The position numbers and the translations under genes are program-made. Below the pieces are notes generated by a model. The model made no database searches. It worked only from the letters and a program-made list of their open reading frames with translations, and was not told the DNA's origin. From Toxoplasma gondii ME49 (taxonomy: Eukaryota; Apicomplexa; Conoidasida; Eucoccidiorida; Sarcocystidae), in NCBI RefSeq assembly GCF_000006565.2, contig NC_031479.1, positions 2,878,289 to 2,942,288 on the forward strand: 64,000 nt of DNA, written 5' to 3'. Numbering within the stretch: position 1 is the stretch's first letter; the number at the start of each line of letters is the position of its first letter. Of this stretch, positions 11,104 to 22,708 are shown piece by piece.

Positions 11104-14100
11104 ATGACAAACGCGTACTTCTCGAGGGGCGGCGAGGAACGCCGACAGAGGAGTGGAGAGAGAGACAGAAAAGAAGGGAGTGCAAGCAGGCTAGGGGACT
11201 CTGAACAAGGCGAATGCTATCTCGACAGTGTCTCCCTCCAAGCCGCTTTCCGAGACTTCCAGAGCCGTGTCCCTCTCAAGAAACTCGTCAGCACGTACGT
11301 TACGCGCATGCAGCTATGCGGAGACAGGTAGAGGTGCATGCATGGTTGTATATCTATAGTTCACGTCTTTTTGCAGGACTCCGCAGATATGTACGTAGGT
11401 ATATACAGAAATTCATACCTACGTGAATGCATGCATACATACATGAAGACATAAGTGACCATAGTTAAGACTGCAGGTGTAACTGTTCCATTTTGTTTTC
11501 GTAGCGCATACAAGAGTAGTCTCGATGCCATATATGTATATATTATATAGAGATATTTATACATTTACATATATATATATATATACAAGTAAATAAGTGC
11601 GGATGGATGAACTTGTGTTTCGAGCGCTTCATTTTTTATCGTGTTTTGCAGGCAAAACGCACATCACATCTGGCAGTGGTATGAGCTGTGCGGAACGGAT
11701 CTTGACTGTGAGGCCTCGCCGTTGATTTCTTCTTCTCCCATCATTTTCCTCCATGGCGTGAACGGGACTGCCGCGATTTACTTTCAGCAGCTGGAGGCAC
11801 TGGCAGAGAAGGTGAGAGGCGCGTAACCAGAAGTTTTTCGCCAGCACGCAGTCCAAGGAGTTCGTCGATCGCAGCTTCGCTCGACTGTCCGTTGTCCTTT
11901 GTAGATTCCACGAGTTCTTGTTTTTTTTGGCCTCAAATCGGCGAAGCGAAGTTCCGTAGAATCTGGAAGTTTACTGTCGTTTTCGAAACCTCGTGCTCAG
12001 GAGAACACTCCAGACACGAGGCGGACCTCCGAATCGTTACAGTGCCTTGGACGTACACCTCCTGAGGAAGTCGCTGTTCCCTTCTCTCTTCTGGGTGGTG
12101 ACGCACACATCGACGTCTGTCCACTTGACGTCTTTCTCTGTCTCTCCCTGTAGTGAAGAGAGAGCGGCTCGAGGCTGAGAAGGCAGTTTCTCCACAGTGG
12201 CAGCGAAGGAGGAAAAACGCGCAAGGGCACAAGAGTCACTTTCTGCCAAGTCCTCCTTTGTCTGCGTTTGTCTTCCGCGTTGTTTCCTCTGCGCCCATTC
12301 CGGTGTTTTAGTCTGTAAACGAAGAAGCAACGTCCCGGTGTCTGAGGAGCTCGGAGTCGGCGCTCAGGATGTAAATCTTCGTCGACATACAGTGACTCCA
12401 GTTCCGCGGTGTACAGACACCCAAGTTCCTTTCTTCTGCTGTGCACGACTGTTTCTCTGCATTTCAGGGGTACAGAGTCTTGTCGGTGCAGTGGCCCGCA
12501 CTGTCTTCTCTCGCATCTTTCCTGTCTTCCTTCGACGAATTTCTGACTCACGTCCTGGCGACTCCGGCTGCCTCGCGGGTGCCGCGCTCTCGCCGCCGGC
12601 TTGTCTCCTCAGCCGCGGCGCGCGGAGACGGCGACGCAGGCGAGGGGCGCGTACGCCGCGGCGCGCACTTGTTCGGCGCAGGCCTCGGCGGCGTTCTGTG
12701 TCTGTACTTTGCTCAGAGGCGTCCAGAAGCCGTCGCAAGCGTCGTGCTCTGCAACGCCTTCCTGAATTCTGCGTTCCTCCTGGGGGCGCTCGCGCCTCTC
12801 CAAGGCGTCCTAGCTCCCATGTACCACCTGCTGCCGCATGCAGCGCTCAGAAAAATCATCATCGACACCTACCTCACCCCCAAGGCTGCCGCCGAGGCCG
12901 TCTTCGTCCCGCCGTCGGGTGTCTGTACAGGCGCACGCGGCAGGCGCGACGAGTCCCCAGAGAACGTCTGGGCGCCGTCGCAGGGAGAGGCAGACAGCCA
13001 CTCACAGGGCGTTTGGGTCGTTCCGCAAGAAGATCTGCAAATTCGAAACAGCAAAGAGTTCCTCGTTTCTCACCTCGACGAACTCAGCGCGAAGGAGCTC
13101 GCGGCGAGGCTCGCGTAAGGCAGAGAAGGCTTGCGCGCGTGTGGCCGCGTATTGAACTGCTGCGCTGGCGAAAAAAAGCGAGAAAGAGGGGAAAAGGGGT
13201 CGTGAAAGACTTCTGTTCCGCCCTGGACGTTCCGTCGTTCATGTCAATGCCTCTACGAGCATCTGTATATACAAATCTAGTTATATTTTTTCTATACATA
13301 CACATATATGTAGACGTGCATACACATATGTATGTTAGTATGGATGGATGTATACTGTGGGCATTCAAGCGATTGCGTGTGTGAGTGAGTGTATGATCGT
13401 TATTCGTTTGTGTAACTGTGACAGGTGGGTGGTTTTACATGTGTCATGTCTCGAAGTTTTGCGGGGACCTCTTCTGGATGCGTCGGACTCTGCTTCACTG
13501 GCGGTGAGGTGAGCGTTGAGGACGTCTCTTGGTATCTGGAAGACTGTCTGAATTCTCCTTTCTGGAGTCTCTGATGCGCGCAGCTTGCAAGTGGCGATAA
13601 GCGCCGCGACACCGTTGCAGAAAACGCCCGAAAGAGTCCTCATTCTGCAATCCCTCGACGCCGACGTTCCTCCCGATGTCGCCGAGGATCTGCGGAACTT
13701 GTACGTGGAACTCAGGTGTACATACACTTCAAACGCTACACCTTCCCAGCTACACATATGTGGCGTATCTCTCTTGTACACATGGAGACTTAAAAATACA
13801 TCCAGATATCTACATATATTTATATTTATATGTGTATACTTGCATATGCCATTCATGCATGGATCTGCGCATATATACATACATATACATACACACATAC
13901 ATATATATATATATGTATATATATATAAGTATATGTATATTTGAATGCCACGATGCATGCAAATGTGTGTGTCTCTGACAGTCTCTGCGTTCGCGTGAGC
14001 AGCGAGGTGCGCAGTGTTTGTAATCGTTGACAAGAACTTGGCACTCGTCGGTCCTTTTCGCATCGTTTGCGCGTTCTCTGGCGCAGTGTTTGCGATTCTC

Positions 14101-14862
14101 TTTATGATCTGTATGCACTTTCCACGTTGTTGGTTTCCTCTCAGCTTCCCGCGCGCGAAAGTCGCGGAGCTGCGCGACGGCGGTCAATTCCCCTTTCTGT
14201 CGCGCCCCGAAGAAGTGACTCTGCACATGCAAGTTCACTTGCGGAACTGCGGTCTCTTTCCAGATTTGCATTTGATAGAGAGACAAGTTTCAGGTGAAGA
14301 AACCTCATGTTCACTCGCGAACACCTTCGCAGCTTCTGGCCGAAGCTCTTTTTCTCTCTCTGAAAGCCACACGGACCATCCTGTCTCGTTCCCGAGCTAC
14401 CCCCACAGTTGCTCGCGCTCTCCCGGCTCTCCCGCCTCTCGCTCTCACTCTTCTGCGCACGGTCACTCTTCTTTTTCCTCAGACAGCAGCTGCTTCTCCA
14501 GCGAAAGAGCCTTGTCTTCCTCGTATAGCAGATCTGCTTCCTCATGTTACAACTCGGCCCGCAACCACTCTTCGTTGGCTGGCGGCTCTTCTGCAGACAA
14601 CGCTTTCTACAACTCTTCGTCTTTCGACCGCGGGAGTCACCGAGGCGCTGCAGGCTGTTTCGTGCCTGCGTCTTCGCCCGCGACTTCGCAGGCAACCGCG
14701 AGCGACGGAGCTGCATCCAGTCGAGGGATCTCGACGAACAGCGGCGAACGGTGGGAGGAGCGCGAGAGAGAAAAAACAAGCAAATTTGCTGATGCAGACC
14801 TCGCAGCGCAGGAAAGGTGGAATCGCAAACACTGGAAAAATCCATTCAAAGAAGCCGACTAG
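11104..14862 (+). CDS. Maspardin (SPG21)-like alpha/beta-hydrolase-fold protein
   Basis: Exons 11104-11294, 11652-11811, 12468-13114, 13584-13700 and 14145-14862 join in consistent phase to about 610 aa. Maspardin is an endosome-associated alpha/beta-hydrolase-fold protein of roughly 310 aa. The family landmarks are all present in order: SRVPLKKLVS near the N-terminus, PIIFLHGVNGTA (oxyanion region), GYRVLSVQWP, HLFGAGLGG, VVLCNAF, ELAARLA, and GGQFPFLSRPEEV in exon 5. At the GxSxG elbow the Ser is replaced by Gly (residue about 189: GAGLG), so classical serine-hydrolase activity is not expected. A Ser-rich tail of about 200 aa ends in a basic NRKHWKNPFKEAD. Insertions also enlarge exon 3. 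Palindromes lie in introns 2 and 4. The maspardin match is strong; the function in this parasite is inferred. Confidence 0.8.
11524..11590. repeat. TA-rich microsatellite in maspardin intron 1
   Basis: A (TA)n/ATATTT tract within the first intron, just upstream of the branch/acceptor region of exon 2. Confidence 0.7.
12408..12421. repeat. GGTGTACAGACACC element in maspardin intron 2
   Basis: Intact GGTGT/ACACC arms around ACAG. It lies 46 bp before the exon 3 acceptor at 12468. Confidence 0.85.
13798..13948. repeat. ATAC/TA microsatellite in maspardin intron 4
   Basis: Alternating ATAC, ATAT and GTAT units. Another palindrome copy (GGTGTACATACAC, 13715-13727) sits just inside the intron donor. 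Confidence 0.7.
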
Positions 14863-16594
14863 AGACCAGGTGCAACCAGACACAAATGCGGCTTGAACGA
14901 CACGGAGGTCCACATCTCAGCCATACAAAGATATATATATATATATACATACAGAATGTGTATATATGTGTATCTGTGGAGGCGGATGCGAACAAGTTTC
15001 TTTCCGATGAGGATTGTTGTCTTGAAGGCTTGTCGTCTGTCAATGAAAGGGGGAACGGGAGCGAGGTGGATTGCATGTGGAGGCAGTGGGGCGTGGAAAC
15101 CACACGCTCATCGGGGAACAGCGAACAGTCGAGAACTGACACGCAGGAAGAAAGATTTTCGGAGATGCGCAAAGATAGGCTATTCTCAGTTCGTTTCCGT
15201 GCTCGAGAACGCGTGGTGTCTTTGCGTCCCCGCGCTCGCGGCGCGACCATATCCAATTTAGGGTGTACGCACACACCGGAGACTGGAAGCCGGACGCTTT
15301 GTCGCCTCCGACTTTCGCGTTTCGTTCCTCTCTAACTCGCGCGCCGCCTTCAGCGAGGCGGCGGGTGCATCTTGGAAATATCTGTTTTTCTTGCAAAGTG
15401 GCTTTCTTGCCATAGAAGATGTGCAGCTCCGTCTCAAAGAAGCAAGAGAACCAGCCGCAGTCAATAGGACGCCACAGCTTGAGAGCGGACGCTCAGATAT
15501 ATCTTCAAGTACGCAAGCATTCACCAGTGTATAGGTACACAAAAATATATACATATATCTATACATATATATATATATATATATATATGTCTGTATGTAT
15601 ATGTATATGGGATGAGCAGATGTGTTCAGCAATATATTCACCTGTGCAGAAAGAGGTTTACGAATCTCGATCCCTTCTTCCGTAGAGATGCCCAGAAAAT
15701 ATGTCTGAATGCGTAATTCTCAGCGAATTGAGTTTCTGGTCATCTCCCTCTTGCGAGTACGTGAAGACCGTGTGCGAGCCGAGATTCGAGCTCTGAATCT
15801 CGCTGTGCAGAGCAATTTCACAGAAACAGGAGTGTCTGTTCGCGGATTGGAGTTCTACTGTGTTGCTCACGAAGGATTAACTGCGTAGATTTACTGCGTT
15901 CGCGGGTGTAGAGACACCGACCGACAGATCCCAAAACCACGCAAACCTCGCTCTTCAGGTTTCTCGAGCATTTCGACACCTATGGGAGACCTCGGTCAGC
16001 CTCCGCGTCTCAAAAAAACGGTTTTGAATTCATGGCATCCCTTGCTAATATAAAGGCTCTGAATTGTTGCTCTATCCGTTTCGCTGCTACTTCTGCCGTC
16101 GCGTTATGGTTTAGGCACCTTTCGTTTGCAGAAAAAGGAGTCCTCTGACGCTTGAAAAACGACGGAGTTACACAGCTGTTCGCCTCTCTTATCCGAGAGC
16201 AGAGTCTGGAATAACTCGAGAAACGCAGAAAACACGGACTCGAAAAGAAAAAGAATCTGAAACCTGCCTCAAGACCCTTTCACGGGTGCTGAGAAAAAGG
16301 CGACAGACACCTCGCATTCTTCCCAACGGCGGAAGCCGAAATAAAAAAAGAGAACAGTCGAAATCCCTCGCCCCCAACGCAATTCTATGCACATAAACAT
16401 GCACAGCTACACACATATATATATGCATATATTCATATACATGCATAGGAATGTATACACACACTGATATATATACATATATATATTTATATACATATTT
16501 ATATTGTGAAGTGTGAATTCCTTCGCGTCCTCTTTTGGATTTTCTCTGTGAGTCTCGGCTTCGGCGTCTTTTTGTTCTTTTTCGCGTGTCTGCT
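14863..16594. other. Tail-to-tail intergenic region
   Basis: Probable 3' UTRs of the maspardin-like (+) and CID-domain (-) genes. It contains TA microsatellites (about 14930-14968, 15544-15612, 16405-16505) and palindrome elements (about 15260 and 15905-15918). I see no gene. Confidence 0.5.
15905..15918. repeat. GGTGTAGAGACACC dispersed palindrome
   Basis: Intact GGTGT/ACACC arms with centre AGAG, in the intergenic stretch between two convergent genes. Confidence 0.85.
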
Positions 16595-17185
16595 TTATAT
16601 GCGTTTGAGTTCTGTTCCCTCGCCTGCAGGCTCGCGCTGCTCCTCGAACTTTTTTGTGCCTTCTCGTTCTCCGCTGGAATTTCCGCTGGCCGCTTTTCTG
16701 CCGCGTTTCGTTTTCTCGCGCTCTTCCCTGGATCGTGCCATCTCCCCAGAAGCCGCCTGCCTGTGGCGCGGACGCTTAGGCAGAGCGACAGATGAGGCAG
16801 AGGCAGGCGTTTCCTCTGCAAGGGCAGAAAGAGATGCGCGGAGTCGAACAAAGTCTTCGTGCATGCACTGGAGGAGGGCGGAGAGGTCGAACAGCGAGGA
16901 CTGCAGAAGAAGATACTCCTGACCTACAGGCAGAAATCCGCAAAAGAGAAGGACGTTTCTCTCTCGCCTCGGCTTCGAACCAAAAGCAAACAACAACCTG
17001 CCCGGACAGCCCAGGCCACACACTCTGAAAATCTCCTTCTAACCCCACAAAAACGAGTCTCTCCACATACATGTGCACCAGCGGAAGTTTCCCAATCAAA
17101 TAAATACATATCTCTAAATAATCCAAATATACATATATCGATACAAGTAATACATACATGTATGAATCTGCTTGAGGAGCTGAAG

Positions 17186-17222
<37 letters not shown>

Positions 17223-20102
17223 TTGTTAGCATGTGGAGAGAAGGGGACTTTGGCGGTGAGAGCGAACTCTGAGATTCCCTGCCGAAACGAGAACTGAGAT
17301 GGTTTCGAAAGTACCTGTGAGACGCGTTGCTCTGTCGAGCACAGCGCTGCACTCTGTCAGCTGGTTTACAGGCATGCCCGCGAACAGAGAGACGGAGAGA
17401 AGCGCAGGAGGAGGCGCCAGTGAAAGCGCAGAAACGCCGACAGAAGAGGCAGAAGCGGAGGAAGGCGAGGAAGAAGAAGAGGAGGAAGCCGGATCAGATA
17501 CGAGAGGGAGGAGAATCGAGGAGACATCGGAGGGAGACAGAGAAGAGTCAAACGGGAGTTCTTGCAGTTTGCTGCGCGCATAGGCGACACCCTGAAGAAC
17601 GGAGAAGGAGGAAAGGCAGAACTCGATTAAGGAGGGGAACTGGAGAAACGAACTCCTCTCCCTTCATATCGTTCGATTTCTCGGCACCTACCTTGGTGAC
17701 GCTGGGCATTCTGAGGATACTTTTGAGCGCAGCGAGGGGAAGAGCGCGACAGGCGAAGAGAGCGCTTCTCGAGGCTTCCGACGCATGCAGCGACCGTGGA
17801 CTCGCAGGCGTCGCCTCCCTGTTCGTACACCGCGAAGGATGAAGGAAACTGGAGAGAAGAGGATGGATTTCCTGGAGAGAAGAGGAAAGCGAGAGACTCC
17901 CCGGAGGCACGAAGCCGAACAAATGCCGCAGCGCCTCGTGCGTGTAAAATCCGCGTTCCGCAAAAATGCAACAACACCGTAAAACCTTCTCCGTCAGATG
18001 CGGCGGAAACTGAGGGAGCTGAAAACCAGAAGCGAAAACAACAAATCATGAGAAAGGTCGGAAAGAGAGGCGCAGGAAGAGCAGAGTGAGTTCGGGAACA
18101 GTGTGGAGATTTACGGAGACAGAGACAGGCCGAGGACACAAACGAGTCTCTGAAAAAAAGCCGAGGAAAAAGAGGTAAAGGAACGAGAGATAAGCAAGAG
18201 ACAGAGGGAGAGAAGGAGATACAGAGAAGGCGGAAGAAGCTGAGATTTGAGGCTCCGACTAGCTCGAGAGAGAGGCATCCCAGAGAGAGACATGAAGTTG
18301 ACAGGCAGTCGCGCCCGTGCATGCGCTTTGAAACAGATCGAGGCGTATGAACACCGTGAACTTTTTTGGGCGAGAAAGCTGAGGCACGAGACTCAACTGC
18401 GAGTTACAGAAACAAGGAAGTGTTGTTTCGGAGCAGAACTCTGCGCGGAGAGCCTTCGACCCTTCCCAAACGCGGAGACTTTGTAAACTCAGTAGACGAA
18501 CTCAGTGAAGTTTGCCCATCCTTGAAACAGGGAAGAAAGCCTCCCTGCAACTGGCTTGACGCCTCGTTTTTTTTTTCTTCTCTCAGAGTCGCGCCGTCAG
18601 TTCGCTGGCTTCGTTCCTCTGCAACGCGGAGAAGCGCGGAGGACTTTGACTTCCTCGACTCACCATCTTGACGAAGGAGACGAGGAAGACGTAGAAGCCC
18701 AAGTCGCCGAAGCGTTGACTCGCATGCGGCGGGAGGTGACCGGACGCGCAGCCTTCTTCTGCAGGGGCAGAAGGCGCAGCAGCCGGCTGGTGAAGAAGAT
18801 GGTGAAACAGATAGAAAATCGAGAGGCGAGTTACTGCAGAAACATTCGGTTTCTGCAGCTCCTCTGCGAAGATGTGCACCAGCCGCGCGGAGTCCGCCGC
18901 CAGAAAGGGCATCAGGAAATTCGCCAGCATCTCAATCGCTGCCTGAGCACCCAGCATGGCGAAGATGGAAAGAATGAAGCGGCAGAGACATGCGCAGTCT
19001 CGACATCGACAGAGAAACAACATCGTGAAGATCGCTCATCAAAAGAACTCCCCATCTGAAACCTCCGAAGAAAGACGCGTATACACGAAACCATGCTTGC
19101 CTCTACTTACGCACATATGTCTACATCCATACCTATATGCATGCACATATATATATGTATACATATACACATATATGTATATATATATATATATGAAAAT
19201 ATATACATATGCATGTTTACATGAGAAGGTGGACATCCTGAATACATAGATTCATGCATATACTTGTATATATATATATATATGGAGGTGACGAGATGCA
19301 ATTCCTGGCACATATTCATCTTCAAATGCATGTGCATCGATGAACGTAGGCAAGTGAGTACGACTGGAAGCCCAGTTGCAGGGGTGTTTCTTGGGGAGCG
19401 TACCTGTCGGTTGTCGAGGCGTCTGAGTTGCTGACGAATGGATTTTTCTGGAAAAGCTTCTTCTGCCTCGAGCCGCGACGCGCTTTCCTGCCCTCTTTCT
19501 TCGGCGCCCCGCTGCTCTGCGCTTCCCTTCAGGCTGCCGTGAAACGGCTCTCGCAGCGAAGCCATGCGAGCCCCCATGCTTGCCGCGTCAAGTGGAGCAG
19601 CAAAAGGCGCTGAGGTCGAAGAAGAAAGAGAAGAAGGAAGCGAAGAAGGCACACGCGAAGACAGAGACGAGAGCGAAGAGAGCGAAGAGAGCGACGCAGG
19701 GTGATACGAAAGAGAGGAGAAGGATACTGCAGAAGCAGCTGGCGGGCCGTCACCCTGAAAAATTGCAGGCCGCTTTAGAGAAGCAGCAGGCGCCGCTTGC
19801 CAAGGAGGAGTAGGGAGAGAGGTTGAGAAAGAGAGAGCTTCGGGCGTCGCACTGCATGCCGGCTGTTGGGGTGTATGGACACTGGAAAAAGAAGCTGCAG
19901 GGTCCACAACGGGGGGAGGCGGACCGGGTGTAGGGAAAACCGATTCAGCAGGAAACGAAAACGCGTTTCCTGACGGAACCGCAGAGGCTGAAAAGGAAGG
20001 CGAAGAAGCACCGGGATCGCCATCGTCAGAAATTGGGCTAAAGTCCGCATACGCTTCCCCACCTCCAGGTGGAGGGACACCCAAACCGAGACCCGCGGAC
20101 AT
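16595..20102 (-). CDS. CID-domain protein, RPRD1/Rtt103-like
   Basis: Exons 19404-20102, 18664-18942, 17692-18018, 17315-17591 and 16595-16923 are phase-consistent and encode 636 aa from an ATG at 20102. The first about 210 residues are Pro/Ser-rich disordered sequence. A CTD-interacting domain follows across exons 1-3: FPEKSIRQQLRRLDNRQ, then AAIEMLANFL, RLVHIFAEEL, and RLSIFYLFHHLLHQ in place of the usual LxxLYLxNDxxxx helix. The last exon is a charged coiled coil (SALAEE...REEREKTKRGRK), as in RPRD proteins that dimerise through a C-terminal coiled coil. CID proteins bind the phosphorylated RNA polymerase II C-terminal repeat and act in termination and 3' processing. A palindrome variant (20068-20081) is translated GVPPP near the N-terminus. 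Exact subfamily is uncertain. Confidence 0.68.
17140..17222. repeat. TA microsatellite in last intron of the CID gene
   Basis: ATACAT units followed by a long uninterrupted (TA)n run between exons 4 and 5. Confidence 0.75.
19135..19285. repeat. TA/ATAC microsatellites in first CID intron
   Basis: Two (TA)n blocks separated by about 50 bp of ordinary sequence in the intron between exons 1 and 2. Confidence 0.7.
20068..20081. repeat. GGTGGAGGGACACC coding copy of the palindrome
   Basis: One-mismatch copy inside exon 1 of the CID gene; on the minus strand it encodes GVPPP. Confidence 0.65.
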
Positions 20103-20194
20103 CGTTAAAACAGGACAAAAAAATATTCACCTACACGTGGTATACATCGACGACATACCTAGATATATGTATACGCATATGCGCTGTACGTACA

Positions 20195-20207
20195 CTACAT
20201 ATATATA

Positions 20208-20245
<38 letters not shown>

Positions 20246-20262
20246 AATAGATAGATATGCAT
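20195..20262. repeat. (TA)n plus AGAT/AAAT tetranucleotide microsatellite
   Basis: A TA run leads directly into about ten 4-bp units of AGAT and AAAT type, roughly 100 bp upstream of the CID-gene start codon on its strand. Confidence 0.85.
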
Positions 20263-21420
20263 GCTCTATCTGCGGGAGGATAGGGGGTAGCGCACCGTCC
20301 GGTGGACGCTCTGGGCAGGTTGGAAGAAGAGATGGAATGGGAGAACAGTCGGGCAAGTGCGGCGAACGCAGAAGAGAGGGAGGAAACTCTGAGTCCCTGT
20401 CTGCTGCAAGAGAAGAGAGATGTTTGAAGAGCGAGGCGAGGAGGTAGGGGGCTCCTTTGCTCTCGAAGACGGACGCTTTTCTCTCTCTCTCGGGTGTTAA
20501 ACTCTGCCAGGCGAAACGAAGAAGAGTGTCTCCAGCGGATCACGATATTCGCATGAGGTCTGAGTTTTCAACAGCGTTCGTTTCCAGTATTTGTTACACG
20601 ACCTAAGCGTGTTTCCAGATCGAAACCTCACTATGTTGCGAGACCACCTAAGAGAAAAACGAAGAAAGAACCGGTCTCTTCAGCTGTCGAACGCAGACTT
20701 CAACTTGCGTAATGCAAAAGGACTCCCGAGTCTACAGAGGCGAGACGCTGAGGACTTTGCTGCAAAGAACTTTGAGAAGAAGACAAGACGGTGAGACAGA
20801 CGCGCCAGCCTCGAGTCGCGCAGCAGAGCAGCCTTATAAGCAAGAGGAGGAAAGGGAAGAAAGAGAGGAGAAGGGAGACGTAATGAAGAGGAGCACGCAT
20901 GCGACAGAGAAAGGTAGCGAACAACAAGAGCAGACAGAGAGAGGATCAAAGAAAACGAGCAAATGGCGGAGCAAGGAGAGAGACAAAGAGAAAGAAGTAG
21001 GTAGAGTAGAGAGTGCGAGAGGGGGGAGAAGAAGACTGATGAAAGCGAGATGGCAGAGTTGGAGGGTCTGAGCGTATCCCAGAGAGTGTCGAGGAACAAA
21101 TGGATATTCCTATTGGAAAACGAAACGCTCGAGTCACGCGCCACAGAGAGACCGTTTGGAGGGACTCACTCCGGTCCACCAGGTCTCCCTGTGGCTAGAG
21201 GAGACGCGGACTCTTCCTCTCACGTCGGTGTCAAGGAAACGAGAAAATGCTGACGCAAAGATTCGATGCGCGATCCTTGTCTCGGACAAAGAAGCGCAGA
21301 TTCTCTCTCTCCTCCCTGCAGCCAGTCTTCGCTTTTCTCTCTCCCCAAATATGCGAATTGCCTTCTAGGCGAGGCGCACCTCGCGCGCGTCCAGGCGTCC
21401 TCTCAGCAGCTGCACAACGC

Positions 21421-21434
21421 GGTGTATGTACACC
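21421..21434. repeat. GGTGTATGTACACC dispersed palindrome
   Basis: Intact arms with centre ATGT, in the divergent 5' region. Confidence 0.85.
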
Positions 21435-22708
21435 CGGCACTTCCAGAGAAACAGCAAAGCAAGAAATGCCGAACGTTTTTCTGCTGTGCTTTGAAGAGGA
21501 CGAAAGTGCGAGTTTTTCGAAGAAAAGAAGCAACGCGGGGGAGGACCCGAGAGCATGTTGTTCGTTCGCGTATCGACTGCATGCATGCGAGAGCTTGTCT
21601 CTGTCGGCGGTGCCGCAGGTTTCTTCCTCACTTTTTCTTCTCTCCGAGGCTCTGTTTTTCTGTGAAGAGTCCTGAGCGAGAGCGGCACACCGACTTTGTT
21701 CGGAAATACAAGAGTTCTGTGATGTCGCAGCACACGCACGGCCGCGACGCGCGGTTTTTCTCGGTTGTTGTGTTCGTCGAAAGGCGCTTGGTTTCTCTTT
21801 CTGTATTGTCTGTGAAAGGTTTTCTGTTTCTTTTCCCTCGTAATCTCCTCGGCGCCTTTCGCTTTTCCGCCCTCCGTCTTCTCTCCTTCCCCGCGTTCTA
21901 TGCGCCCTCTCCGCTCTGCCAGCAAGAGTCCGCTTCTTCGTTCTCGAGAGAGACTGTGCGGCTCTTCACACCCGAGTTCTCTGTCTCTGCGTCGTTGTCT
22001 TCCGCTTTGCGTTCCGCTCTCTCCTTGAAACGCGCTGCCCTGCGTCTCCCCGCGCTTCTGCTTTGGTTCTCTGCTTGACTGCGCTCGAGGCCTCGCGGTC
22101 CTCCGCAGCCTCCCTCCTCACGTCCACGGTGAGCCGTGTATCGATCCCCGCGTCCCCTCGTTTTCAACCGCGAAGGGTTGCCTGCCTTCCAGTCTCCCCT
22201 GCGCCGGTCTGGCTCTCGAAGCTCACGTCGAGGCCGACCGTCTCTGAGCAGAGACGGTCGCTTGATCTCCACTTCCCTTCGCGCATCTCCGTTTGGCGGC
22301 TGTCTGCGGACCGGCGTGGATTCGGCTGTACGCACATGTATTCATTTCTTCAGTGTACGTCCAGCTGGCCGCGACGGCGTACTAGATGGGTGCTTGTCGC
22401 TCGGCGAAGGAGTCTCCCATAATCGGGGCCTCTCAGCACAGGCGTTTTCCCCGCGCTCTCTTGTCCTCTCCCTGTCTCCCTTCCTGTCTCCTTCTTCTCT
22501 GAGCTGTGTGCTTCGCGTCGTCTCTCCCTTCGGGAGTGGAACGCGGGATCTCGCTGGTTTCCTCCTCTTCGAAAAACGTCTCTCTCCAGCTTCGGCGTCT
22601 GCATCGCGAGGTCAGGCGCGCGTCTCCCGCCCAGCAACCGACGAGGAGGAGAACGCGGCAGCCGAGAGCCAGAAAGACAATATCGCGCGAGCAGTCGCGG
22701 CGTCCGCC

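Larger units (their letters stand above)
20103..22708. promoter_or_regulatory. Divergent 5' region between CID gene and mL41
   Basis: These 2.6 kb separate two opposed start codons. They hold a TA block followed by AGAT/AAAT tetranucleotide repeats (about 20195-20262), a purine-rich stretch (about 20820-21030), a GGTGTATGTACACC element (21421-21434), TGCATGCATGC near 21580, and pyrimidine tracts. No ORF here shows family character; I read it as two promoters plus long 5' UTRs. Confidence 0.4.
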
